Shown piece after piece: positions 1 through 12,800 of a stretch of 64,000 bases of DNA. The notes below the pieces were generated by a model. The model did not search any database and had not been told where the DNA came from. It worked only from the letters and a program-made list of their open reading frames with translations. Each line of letters begins with the position of its first letter. Position 1 is the stretch's first letter. Location of the stretch: NCBI GenBank assembly GCA_020091685.1, contig CM034599.1, positions 38,099,377 to 38,163,376 on the forward strand, read 5' to 3'. This DNA comes from Lutjanus erythropterus (Eukaryota > Chordata > Actinopteri > Lutjaniformes > Lutjanidae). A program made the position numbers and the translations under genes.

Positions 1-410
1 TAGGTCTTACATGTCAATCATAGGTCATACATGGAAAGACAAGAATAAAATGTATGACGAAAACTTTCTTAGAATAGGTTTTTTGAGATGCCAGTTTTTT
101 TGAGATACAGTATTTCAACAGGAAATACTGAAAAAAAGGTGCAGGTGCAGAGTGAGCAAAATGTTGATGAAGTTTCCTCCTACAGAGCTCCTGCAGAGCT
201 CCTGCAGCCTCTGGGGGGAGGCGGGGTCACAAATCGCCTCAACTATAGACAGTATATTAAACAGGATTACAACCTATTTAACATACAGCCTATGGCTCAA
301 ACTCACTTTGGACTGCTGAATTAATTTTTGCACCCGCAATGGCTACATATTGTTCCTTTGCATGTGTTGCACATATGAAAGTGGCCACCAGCCTTTAAAG
401 ACAGACTCAC
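1..410. other. abca2 intron 30 (partial)
   Basis: Non-coding. About 170-330 carries GAGCTCCTGCAGAGCTCCTGCAG repeats, a G-rich run (ctggggggaggcgggg) and a gacagtatattaaacagg segment. A related sequence occurs in opposite orientation at about 55,490-55,640 in intron 1, so both belong to an interspersed repeat. Nothing else recognised. Confidence 0.7.
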
Positions 411-736
411 CACGGACTGTGGTTGGTGGTGCGACTGTGAAGTTCCACAGTCCATCCTCAAAGCGAGGGTCTGGGTCATCTGAGGGTGCCGGTGAGGGAG
501 GTGGAGGTACGAAGTTGGAGAGGGGGACCCCCTGAGTGAAGGAGTCCAGACACATGGAGTCAAAGTAGCGGGCAGCCAGGGTCTTGGAGTTATTGGCGCT
601 GGGGTTGAGGGTCTGGGCCAGCTGGTCCAGGGTGCTATTGAAGGGGGTTTTGAGGACGCAGGTCGCACCCACGCCCGAGGGCAGGCGGAGGGTGTTGATG
701 ATCTTCTGTGGGCTGGCGTCTGGTGACAGCTTACTC
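411..736 (-). CDS. abca2: abca2 exon 30: luminal domain 2 (last exon in window)
   Basis: 326 nt after acceptor ccctctcag: [80 protein letters not shown] and [18 protein letters not shown]; donor CCGTG|gtgagt. [22 protein letters not shown] is diagnostic for ABCA2. The gene continues off the left edge, with the rest of membrane domain 2 and the second ATPase domain. Confidence 0.97.
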
Positions 737-3700
737 CTGAGAGGGAAGGATAAAGATGCTCTGCTAAGATTCTGAACATGATAGCTGATTGTATTGATAG
801 TCACATAATCCATCTTCCTAAGTGTTTCAAAGTGTTAAAGTTGAACATCTTAAAACCAGCCTGTCTGCTAACATGCTGCAATGATTTTTCCCCAAAAGCT
901 ATGATCAAACATTTGAGTCATTCTTTACTACATTTATCCTTGTCTTGAAGCTCGACCCCTCAGTTTGTGTGGAACTTTCACTGTTAATACATTATAATAA
1001 AAATAGCAGTAAAATCACTGCACTGCACTGAACTGTAACTAGACCTAGTAATTGAATAACCAATTATTAAATTAATTGCCAACTGATTAATCGTTCTGAG
1101 TCATTTTTTCATTCAAAATGTCCATAATCTCTGATTTCACCTTCTTAAATATGAATATTTTCCTTTACTCATCTCTGACGGTAAACTGAATATCTTTGAT
1201 ATTTAGATCACATGATGATCTTTGTGGACAACGCAAGACATTTGAGAATATCATTTTGGACTTCTTCACCATTTTCTGCCATTTTATAGACCAAACAACT
1301 AATCTATTAATCAAGAAAATAATCAGTCAATTATGAAAATAATCATTAGTTGCAGCCCTAATTGTGACCTAACACACATGCCATCTTACCTGTACTGGGG
1401 TCTGTTTTCATTGGCGTAGGGGATGAAGTTGCCTCTAGGTTGGGTGTAGTTATGATACTGAGACGGGGACAAGATCAGGGGGGGCAGATCTCCTGTAAAA
1501 CAAGACAAACATAATGTTCATCCACATCTTCACCTACAAGTTTGTGTTTTTTTAAACTGTTTCCAATCATTGCTTATCAAAGCTGCAGGAAATATTTTTA
1601 ATATGAACACTGTATCAAATTACTATGAACGTGTAACATGAATGGCAGTGCTTGAAGTGACAAACCCACAGAAAATGATCACCAACTGTTCAGTTCCTCT
1701 CAGCTCCACAGAGCTTTTTAGTATTTTTAGATCATTATTTTGGTTTCAGATTTACTGGTATGGTTCAGGCTCAGTGGGTTCTTTAACCACAACCAAATGT
1801 TCAATACTGGAATACTTGTATTTTACTTGAGCATTTAATTTATAAAATACTTTATACTTCTACTAAATTACATTTTACAGGGAGATATGCTACTTTTTAC
1901 TACACTACAGTTATTTGATATATAAGTTACTAGTTATTATGTTAACAGTGATTTCATCAGTTTGTAAAAATTTTGCAGCAAATTATTCTCTAAAGTTTCG
2001 GATCTACAGACATAAATTTGACTTACTTATTACTTCAAGCACTTCTTGCACAAGTCAATTCAAATTAAAATCAAAGATGTCCTCACTGCACAATGATATC
2101 CTTCATGCCATTTCTAAAACAATTTTTCAGTTTGCCAAATTATATTAACAAAATAAAATCCAATAAAAATTGAAAGGATAGTTCACCCAGAAATGAAAAT
2201 TCAGTCATTATCTGCTCACCCTCACGTGAATTGAAGGTCAGGTTTATTTTGTTCGTCCACAAAACACTGCTGGAGTTTCACAGGAAAACAGCGGTGTAGA
2301 ATCTCCCAAACAGTGGAAGTGAATGGAATAAAAACATAAAATGCCTCCATGCTGCTCGTCTAGTGTAATCCAAGTCTCCTAAGGGTCCAGCATGACAAGC
2401 TGACTTGAAAGACGTCATTTCCACCATGTTTTTATTCTGAATCTTCACTGTAGATCTTTAGCTTGGAGTCACATTCACATACACACTGTCTGAACTGGGT
2501 GTGTAAGTTGTGATGGTGTGCAAACGGCATGTTGGGGCTCTAGGAGACTTGGATTACACCAGACGAGCAGTATGGAAGTATTTTATGTTTTTCTTTGGTT
2601 GCTTTTTTTGGCATTTGAAAACTGGTCACCATTCACTTCCATTGTTTGGGAGATTCTGCAATTCAGTTTTTCTGTGGAACTCCAGCAGTGTTTTGCGGAC
2701 TAAAAAAATAAACCAAAATTCAATCAGCATGACAGTGAGTCAATAATGACTGAATTTTCATTTTTGGGTGAACTATCCTTTTAAGTAATTTTTATACTAC
2801 TTCAGAACTTGAAGCACTTTTTCAGTGTGGTATTTCTACTTTTACTTAAGTATGAGAACACAGTAAGAGTCTTTCATAGAGAAGCAAACATAAGAGTTGC
2901 TTGTGTTAACTGTATATTGAATACAGTGATAGCTCTACATCCATGCTTTTGAATCCTGGTCCTCAGGATCAGGAGTCCTGTTTGGTCTCATTCCAGCTTT
3001 CTAATAAGGGACTCATTTACAGCTGGCTGAATGCAGTTAACTCAAACTGGGCAGAATAATGCAGTCAGCTGAATGACTGTAATCTGTAAGCACCAATATC
3101 TCGACGGCGAAATGTCTCCATCAGTATTATCATCAGCACTTATTACAGCTGCAGCCGACGTCCGCCACGTGTGACCGATCCTTTTTGGTGCTTTGTATGT
3201 ATGCCAAGTAGGATGTATGGTCCCCAGAGTGAGACTGGTCCTAGAGGTCCATCCCACTTCCTGGTTGGAGCAGCACGCGGTCCAGCTTCAATCCAGGAGA
3301 TGCAGTTCGAGGGGACAAATTGCAAACTATATATATTCAGCAAACCTGTCTGGGGCGGCTAAGATGTCATATGAACAGCTCACCACCGTGCCTGATTGTG
3401 TTTGACAGACGTTAACTGTTGTTCAGAATCTAGTTGTGTTAACTCAGACACTCCTGTCTAGGGTTTAGGGTCAGTAAGTTGAGGTTTTATGTCCACTTTG
3501 TCTTTCATTGAGAAAGTTAGAAATAGATCTGCAGTGGCAAAAGCTCTTGTTTGGGAGCAATTTTTGAATATATTTATTTATTTTATGTGAGGCTAACCCA
3601 AAGGCCTGTTTCCTTTGTAGGTTACTTCTTTTTATTTTGTGGCATTTGAATTCATCACAATAAATAGTGGAGACATACTGACCCACTTTTTTTCAGTTCC

Positions 3701-6700
3701 GATTTGATTCCAATGTCTGAAATTGGATATCTGTCAATACCGATATTGTACCGATTCTGTATACCTTATCAATATTACTTATTAATTATTGGCACCATGT
3801 GTAATGTTATATGAGGCTGAAACAAAACTTCAGTTTAGTGGTGAAAAGTTCTGTGTCAGCTAATGTTGATGTTTGTTTGGTTTCAGCATCTGGAAAGCTT
3901 GTTTACATCCATGCTCCAGAGCCTTGGACTTGTGTAATGGGGTCCTCCGACCACTGTGGGGTGCTGTAGGATTGTAGCTTTGTGACATTCACATGTGCTG
4001 CAGATAGTGCTAAGAGATATCCCTCATTTCCATTGATGCACTGCTGAGATTTTGCTATTTTATCTTTCAAAATGTTTGTAATGTATTTGTTCAGAACAGT
4101 TGGTAATTGTCATTTTTGTGCAGGTTTATTGTTCAACCAGTACATTTCTTCGCCCCAGTTGTCCTTTAAGATAAGCTGATGTAAAGTATGATGTTAAACT
4201 CTTAATTTCCGCTGTGTAGCACAGTATTAATAAATAGATAACATATGGACCTGTATAATTTAGACTGGAATAAATCAGTGATATTAGTTTGTTATCCGAT
4301 AAGTGAAATAGATCAGTATTGGCTCTCGATACCAATCGGATCAGATCGTTCTCATCTGTAATAAATGACTTTATATTGCTTCCCTTTCCCCCAGCAAGCT
4401 GGCTTGTAACAGCACTGAACACGCACCAATACTATAGGGTGCATTCACTTCCTACCTGCCTGGTAGGACAGAAAAACAGCGGTTCTCTTTGTCCTGAAAA
4501 GCAGCATAGAAAGATACTCTTAACCATATGTGTAAAATCTCACCAATCTCTGGCACAGATAAAGCCACCGTCATGGCCACACAGACGAAGAAGGCAGGGA
4601 GGAGGATCTGAGAGAAGAGGCCCTTGGTGTTTCTTTTGGCACAGTGGAACCTCTTGACTATGAGGCCGTGAAACTGACTCAGCTTCAGCCACCAGCCCTC
4701 CAACTTGAAGCTGCCCTGCCCCTCCAGGACCTCTGGCTCCGGGGACGACGGGTTCTCTGCATCGCCTACAGGTGAACAAAACATCAGATGAAAAAGACAG
4801 AATAGAATCATACATACATATACACTGTATCAACCAACATTTCTGCTGCCTCAGTTACTGGTCATCTTACCCCTCAGGCTGGCAGAGTCAGACTCCTGAC
4901 CGTTGTCAAAGAGTGGACAGTAATCTCCGTAGAAGTCTGCGTAGAGTCCCCCTTCGTCTCCCCTCACTGATCCGATGGACGAGGAGGACTTCAGGGAGGA
5001 CTGGCTCTGGCTCAGCCTGGAGCACATCACCAGATTACTCAGCTCCACCTCCGGCTTCTCATTCTTCACTGATGGTCCGGTCTCACCCTGTGGCGCCCCC
5101 AGGCCTCCTGAACCCACTGAGGATTTCCCCACTGAGCTGCCCCCCGGGGAACCCTTCATGTCTGCCGAGGGACAGACACAGAGAGGCAGAACTTTAACAC
5201 AGACAGTTCCCATTTTGTAGGATTTTTTGCAAAGTCATGACTCATTTATGAAAGGTGAAAACTTTACGGAGGTGTTGAGCTATCTGGACACATAGGGGCA
5301 GGGACACGGTCTTACCAGCATCACTGTTCTCCAGAGACTGGTCCTCTTCAGACACTTTGAGGAAGACCTCCTCCAGCGTGGTGTCCATCACCCCGAAGCT
5401 GGTCAAAGCCAGGCTGTCCAAGCTCTGCTCTAAAGCCTGGAGGCACACAACAGAAGAGAATGTTAAATTACTGCACAGTGTATCAATGAATTTACAAAGA
5501 TCCTCAACAACACAACAGGTCTGCACAACACAGTCTTTCATCTGTGTGTTAACTGTCACATACACCTGGGTAGAGAGAGACAGTCCAGCTGTGATCTAAA
5601 CATCAAATTTTGGTCAAGTGTTAACAGGTGTCATGTAGTGATGATGATAATTAATCGATGATTGATTAATCAGTCTGTTCTGGTCTGTATGTAGTACTGC
5701 TGATGGGGGCAATACACTGAGGACACACTGCATGTGTGGGAAGTTTAAAAATATAATTAAAATGTTGTTCATTAAAACTGCAATGATTAATCAAATAGTT
5801 GATTATTAATCGATCATTAAATTAACCACTAATCTAAGCCCTGTTCAGTGATTTTGACCTTTTGGACTTCTATAGTAACATTTTGCTGTATTGTTGTGAG
5901 GAGTTTCATGTAGAAGCTACTTTCTTTCTGCAGTAGAACTACTTTAGGATCGACTGGAACTGCTTTCTTTCTATTAGAAAGTAACCTTCAGTAACCAGGT
6001 CATGATTTTTTGGAAGGGGACACTGTTTTGTTTTTGGTTTTTTTGGGTTCTTTGAGCACCACAAGCACAGTACCATTAAGTCCCATTATATTGGGGAGAA
6101 GACAGATTGATTTTGGGGTGAACTGTCCCTTTAAATTACCAACCGTATTGACATGACATAAATCTGACTGGTATGAAATAATGTTGGTGAGTTAAAATAC
6201 TCAAGAATGCAGAAAAAACTCAACGTGTCAGTGTAAAGATGCCTTTTATAATAACTCTGTTTGAAAGATACTATACTTACATTTTACACTGTATATACAG
6301 TAACACAGTGTTTCCCAACCCTGGTCCTCAGAACTCACTGCCCTGCATGTTTTAGGAGTTTCCCTGCTCCAACACACCTGGTTCAAATGTTCAGGCTGTT
6401 ATCAGGTTTCTGCAGAGGCTTGATGATGAATTGATCATGTCAATCAGGTGTTTTGAAGCAGGGAAACATCTAAAACATGCAGGGCAGAGGTCCCTGAGGA
6501 CCAGGATTAGGAAACACTGCAGTAACAGGAGGAGGTTTTTGTGTGTCTGTTACCTGGAACAGCCTCTCGAAGCAGCCCTTCTTGACGGCCTCAGACGGTA
6601 GAACATAGGACAGCTCAGTGTTGGAGTCTGACACCAGCAGGCAGGATGCCACAAACTGGCGAATAAACTGGGTGACCCGAGCCTCTGAGCAAGGCGACAG

Positions 6701-9700
6701 AGAGGAGGACGGGGACAGAGACGAAGGAGGCTGCAGCTGGCTGCCCTGGCCTGAAGGATGGAAGGAAAACACACAGCGTGATGGATGGATGTTGGAGCAG
6801 GGGAAGACAGGATGAAACAGAGAGGAGTGAGACGGGGAAGGAAAAGACAAAGAAAACACAGTGCTGTCAGTAAAAAAAAAAGAATCAGGCAACAGCGGAT
6901 GAATTGAGAAGAGTCTGGAGGCAATTCATAAGCCTGAGAGAGAAGAGGAGGAGAGGTGGGCTGCACACTGTTAGTAACAAACCCAGATACAGGTTTCATG
7001 TCTGGACAGCTACCACATGACTGACACACATACACTCAGTCCAACAGGCAACCTTCATCACATAAACAACCGAAAAATGAAAACTGGCACTCTTTTTCAA
7101 ACTGTAGACCAGTTTCTCTCGGTTCTTGATTTTACAAAAACTTCTTGTTCAAAGAGTAGAAAATTTCACAGAAAAACAAAACTTATTGAATGCCCATCAA
7201 AACAATTTTAGATCTAACTGATCCACCACAATAACAGTGATGGAACTGATAGAAGAAATATCCACAGCAATAGAAAATAAGGAATATACTGCAGGAGTAT
7301 ATAAAGATTTAGCAAAAGGCACGGGACACTACTGATCATAGATTAATAATTAGGACACTTAAAAGATATGGTATTAAAGGGGTAGCACACTTATAGCTTA
7401 GCAACTATGGTGATAATAATAATTAATGATACCTGCAATGTGTCCAAGTTGCTAACGTTTGTTTTCTTTGCTGATGATACAAATGTATTTTTTTCTGGTA
7501 AAAGTTTAGAGAAGCTTGTGAATACAGTGGATACTGAAATAGAAATATTAGGAGAGTGTGAAATAATTTTAAAATTATTTTTTGGGAGCTGTTATAGACC
7601 ACAAACTAAAATACCTCAATACCAAATACCACATATAAATCATGAAACATCCAAAAGTCCATTGCTACATTGCACAAAACAAAAGACATTCTCAATCAAG
7701 TTGATTAATAGTTCCATACATTAGCTAATGTGTGGAGATTTGAGGAAATGCAAAACAACAACAAATCTAATGTTCATGCTACAGAAAAGAGCAATAAGAA
7801 TTGTGAACAGAGCTGATTATCTTGAACCATCCAAGATTTTTTTTAAAAACTCACAGGCTCTCAAATTTAGAGATTTTCTGGATTTCAAGACAATTAATGT
7901 AAAAAGTAAAAAATATGTTGTTTCCAGACTGTATACAGAGGTTGTTTCAAATCAGAGCGAGTCAGTATGAAGAGGAATTTCCATATTTCCATAAATAAAG
8001 ATTAGAACAAATGCAAAACAAACGTGTGTAACAGTTAAAGAAGTTAATTTATGGAATAGTTTTGAAAGGAAATGAAAATTAGAAATAGATAAAAAAAATA
8101 AAAAAAACAGGTAAACAGGTATGAACACTAGTGTGTATATGAATTTTTGTTTGGGACATTTGGGTAAGTATAACAGACATATATTTTAGGATTGGTTCCT
8201 TAGGTTTATGATGTCATACACCCAGTCTTACTGAATCTGTTTTTTTGAGATTGCCCTTGCTCACTGCAACACCACATGGACATGTTATGAAGGTTAAAAA
8301 CCTGATTTTCACTGGAGGGGATGATTTAGTCTGACAGTCTGACAGGTGGGCAAACTGAAAATAAGAGCCATTTAGAACTTATACAGAGAAATCACACACA
8401 CACATTTATACACACACCTCGGCCTTCACTCTGCTTTTTGACCAGCGTCAGTTTGTATCCGTCTCCGTAGGTGCTCTTCAGAAAGAGTGGCGAGCCGCAG
8501 CACTTGAGTTTCCCGTGTGAGATGATGGCGATGCGATCTCCAAGAAGGTCTGCTTCATCCATATGGTGGGTGGACAGCAGAATGGTACGACCTGGGGCAG
8601 AGGTAGAACACACACTTACACACACATCCAGCTGTCGGTAGGCAAGGCAATTATGCTACAATCCATTCCAAGTCCAAAGTCAATAGTTCTGAGTCAGTAT
8701 TACTGACTTCCAATCTAAATGCGTCCCAGTGCATCTGCTCAGGAAAACATGAACACCCGCAGCAAGCTGATGTGTGTATGGCAGGTCACTCAACTTCACA
8801 AGCATCACGACAGCAGCTGATTAGAACACAGGAGGACTTGGCGAGGACCACATGCTCGCAGAGACTTCTATCACACACAGATCACCTGAACTGAAGTGGG
8901 AATGGCAAACGTAATTGCTATAGTCTGTTACACAACAAAAAAATCTACATATAGTGAAAACTGATGAAAAGGTAACTCTGCTTGCTGTTCGATGTGTCTT
9001 CACTGCCATATTGCTCTAACAACAGGTGTGATTATCTCAACAAACTTGGGCAAGATGCCTGAGTTTCTGACAAGAATGACGATTCCACTGCACTTTTCCA
9101 TGTTGGAGGTGTTTTTTCTGAGTTTCTGAGTACAATGGATTGCAGTATTAGGACTGGAAGTGCATCTCCTGCAATAACAAAGGAACTTTTGCTACTTCTC
9201 ACTTTGTGCAAGGAATCAAAGCAGACACTGAACAGCTTGATGTGGACTACAATTACCATCCTAAAAACTATCCATGACACGTCCTGCGGTCTTAAACATA
9301 CTGTGCAAGTTTTTCTTATGCAAGTTTGACCTCAGGCAGCATCATCCTCTGCAATGAAGAAAGTAAGCCGAGGAATTCTTTGATGTGCAAAAGATCCTGT
9401 ATTACTGAGGGACTTGCTTTAATTCAGCAGATACCTGAGGTGAAGGCAGCTTTGCTGAATCATGTACAGACAGTAACAGGAAAAGACTTAAAGAGCGCCA
9501 TGATTTTCTTCACTTCAAAACTACCCTGGACTGCAGTGAGAACTTTTTTAATTGAAGGGGGATAATGCAAAGAGCTCCTCTGCTACTTACTGCTGCTGCT
9601 GACCCTCCACTCACCCTGTTTGTACTTGAGGATCAGGTCCCAGATGGCCCTGCGAGCGTAGGGGTCCACGCCCGCTGTGGGCTCGTCCAGGATGACGGCC

Positions 9701-9818
9701 CTCGATCCACCGACGAAGGCGATGGCCACAGACAGCTTCCTCTTCATCCCGCCGGACAAAGTCTGCACCAAACTGTGACGCTTGTTGGATAACTCCAGGT
9801 CAACAATCATCCTGGATG

Positions 9819-9872
<54 letters not shown>

Positions 9873-12800
9873 AACAGCAAACCAGTTTGTTATCCGTGTG
9901 TCTTAACTACACTAACTACTGTTATTTGCACTGTAATAGCTGGCACAATAAATTCAGTATAATGTAACACACTCACCACTTTGCTGCTATCTGTTCTTCT
10001 ACTTAACAGTTATCATCCACTGATTAATCAGTGATTAGTTTAGTTATGATCAATAAAGAAGGATTATTATTACTGGGGGAAGTGTTGAGTCTATTAACAT
10101 TTGTCAAGTTTTGAGTGTATTAACTGAGGAACAGAAAAAAAGAAATCTGTTTCAAATGAAGGCCCCTGCAGTTGAACTTGATGTAAATAAAGGCCCCAGC
10201 CTCTATTTGAGAATTTACTGAATAAATACAGAGGGACAGTCATTGATGTAAACTGTCATAGGACTCAAACACAGATGTCATTTACAGAAAAGAAAAACAA
10301 CTACGAGATTCATTTAGGAATGTAACCTGCAAAATTTGGTAATGTCGGATCTATATTTTTTGAAGAATTCGGTTTAATCATTTGGACCTTTAAGTATTCA
10401 TTTATACATTTAACATAAGCATTTTGGGATACATTTGTGGTTCTTGTTAGTGCTTCATTATTTTTCTAGCTCTGCTTTAGATATTGTAGCGTGTCAAACT
10501 CTTAATTGTTATTTAGGCCTCCTTCTTGTATGCTGGTAATGTGATTGGTCACAAACTAACAACCACTAAGACTAACAACCACTCCCTATTTAAGATGGAT
10601 TTTCATTGTCACAACCCGTTTTCTGACAGTGTAGTACAGAAACATCACAAATAAATGTAATATTGCAAGTCAGACAGTGTGCTGGAGTTGGTCCAGTTGT
10701 CCTTCTACACACCTGTGTAATCTATGAATGGGAATTGATAAGATTTTATTGATACCAATGGCATTACTGATTCTGCTTATTGATCTGATTCTTTATCGAT
10801 TGCCTCTCCTGTTGATTTTCTGTGTGGAAAAAAAGGCCTATACATGTTTTCAGTGTTAACAACACACATTTTATTAAGAGTCTCTGAACACTGAACAGTG
10901 TAATTCTACACTGTGACTGCTACTAATGCATATATTACATAAAACATTTCTACTAGTCATATAGTCAGCAGTCAGTGATGCATTTCAATGCAAAAATTAT
11001 TATTATTATTGTTATTGGTATTATGCGTAAGGTTACATGAGGCAAAAAACAACTTTAGTTGTGAAAGGTTCTGTGTCAGAACTGTTGATGGACTGTATTT
11101 GGGGAGTTTTCATCATCTGGGAGGCTTGTTTCATGTTCATAGCTTCCTTCAACCAATGTGGGGCGCTGTAGGTGTCAGACCTGTGAGGTTCACACGTGCT
11201 AAGACACAGCCCTCATTGTTAATGCCCATGATGCATTGCTGAAAGTTTAAGTTGACTATTTTATGTTCCAAAATATAAATGTTACATTTTGTTTATATTT
11301 TTAATGTACAGTTGTTACTTCCTGTTAGTGTTTGTGACATATTTGCTCAGAAAATTGTGGTTTATTTTGGTTATTGTCATTATTTGTCAATTTCATGTCA
11401 ACCGCTGTAGAGAAGGAAAACATAGAAGTGTTTGTGGACCAAAAGTGCGCACATACATGCAAGTTTATATAGCGTGCAGGAATAGATAGCAGAATCAAAA
11501 AGGAAATTTCTTAATCATGTCAATGGAATCATAATTTTGGAACCAATTCTAAAGTGAAACCAGGTCTCCATGTTGAATCAAATAGATGTGCAAAGTTTTG
11601 CTCTCACATAAGTTTCAACTGCAGATATCCTGATTATTGTATTTTTAGTATTTTTATTGGATGTAGCTTATAAAACACAATACTTTTTAAACACTAGGTG
11701 TATATTATTGTTGTGTCTGGTTGCATTTTGTTGTTATCATTGTACACTTAGCTATTTGTTATGACAGTCTTTATTTATAATGTTTCATTGAATCTCTCTG
11801 ACTGCCACAGGCAAAGAATTGATTTCCATAAACTAAACTAAACCAGTAAAATGCAGTAGACTTGTACTGACTTGTCCATCTCCTTGCGTATGTCCTCTTC
11901 AGCCATGCCTTTGAGCCTGGAGTAGAACCACAGATGCTCCTCCACACTCAGCTTGTCAAACAGGACGTTGTGCTGAGGACACATGCCCAGGTTCTGACGA
12001 ATACGCTCCATCTCTGTGCGGATGTCGTGACCGTATATGGTGGCAGAGCCGGAGGTGGGCGGGAACAAGCCTGTCAGGATGGACCTATGACAAATCAGTG
12101 TAGGCAGTCAGTAGAAGCACCATCGGTGTTGGGCAATTCAAGCAAGAACAACCACAGCTTGATGACATTAACATTGTTTTTTATATACCAATATTTCAGT
12201 TGAACACACAACATGTTAAGTCTTGACTCTGCACACGCATGCACACACACATACACGCACACACACATGTCCCCCTCACATGGTTGTGGTCTTTCCAGCG
12301 CCGTTGTGTCCCAGGAAGGAGACCACCTGGTTTTCATGGAGGTTGAGGCTCAGTTTGTTCAGGGCCAGTTTGCAGCCGGTCTTGTACACTTTGGTCAGTT
12401 TGTCTATACACACTACCAATGGCAGGTGGCTCGGCTCCTCCTCTATGCCCCGCATCTCCTCTGGGGTCACGATATGAAAGTGAGAAATACATGGAAAGAT
12501 GAAATATAAAAACAGATATTTAAGAAACGTCCACCTTTCTCAGTCCCAGCTCTTAATGTACTTTTTCCCCTGATCATTTTGGTCCGGTCTTTCCTACTTT
12601 CTGAGTTGAAATAGAACTGATTCTATGACCTTCACAGACTCAGAGTCACTGGGCTGCCAAAAACCATATTTCTGATTTGGACTAAACACTATGCTGACAC
12701 AGTCATAAGCTATTCAAAATAACCAGACTGGTCTAAAGGGTATCATGACAAAGAGCACAGATTTGTCCAGGTTTTGAGATGTCTGTCTGTGAGATTTCTG

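Larger units (their letters stand above)
1493..4543. other. abca2 intron 28
   Basis: Three-kilobase intron made largely of repeats: an older element at about 1,810-2,860, the fold-back element 2,173-2,781 within it, and a hAT-like copy at about 3,700-4,350. The stretch 2,880-3,690 holds no feature I can name beyond short repeat-like fragments. Confidence 0.75.
9812..11871. other. abca2 intron 22
   Basis: Starts with the microsatellite next to exon 23. 9,880-10,720 is AT-rich with no recognised feature. 10,725-11,555 is a hAT-like element. 11,560-11,871 is AT-rich and featureless. Confidence 0.75.

Noticed and set aside
321-813. Two overlapping minus-strand frames of 152 and 156 codons as independent genes
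   Set aside because: The second contains abca2 exon 30 with splice sites at 411 and 736. The first is another frame of the same bases.
4772-5220. Plus-strand frames of 141 and 81 codons opposite exons 27 and 28
   Set aside because: Antisense shadows of GC-rich abca2 exons. The minus strand gives clear ABCA2 protein with matching splice sites.
7407-7970. Reverse-transcriptase-like frames as an active retrotransposon
   Set aside because: Stops and frame breaks between the landmarks and no 5' region. Only a remnant.
9821-9868. CA repeats and other short tandem repeats as a CRISPR-like array
   Set aside because: Simple dinucleotide repeats without spacers, in a vertebrate genome.
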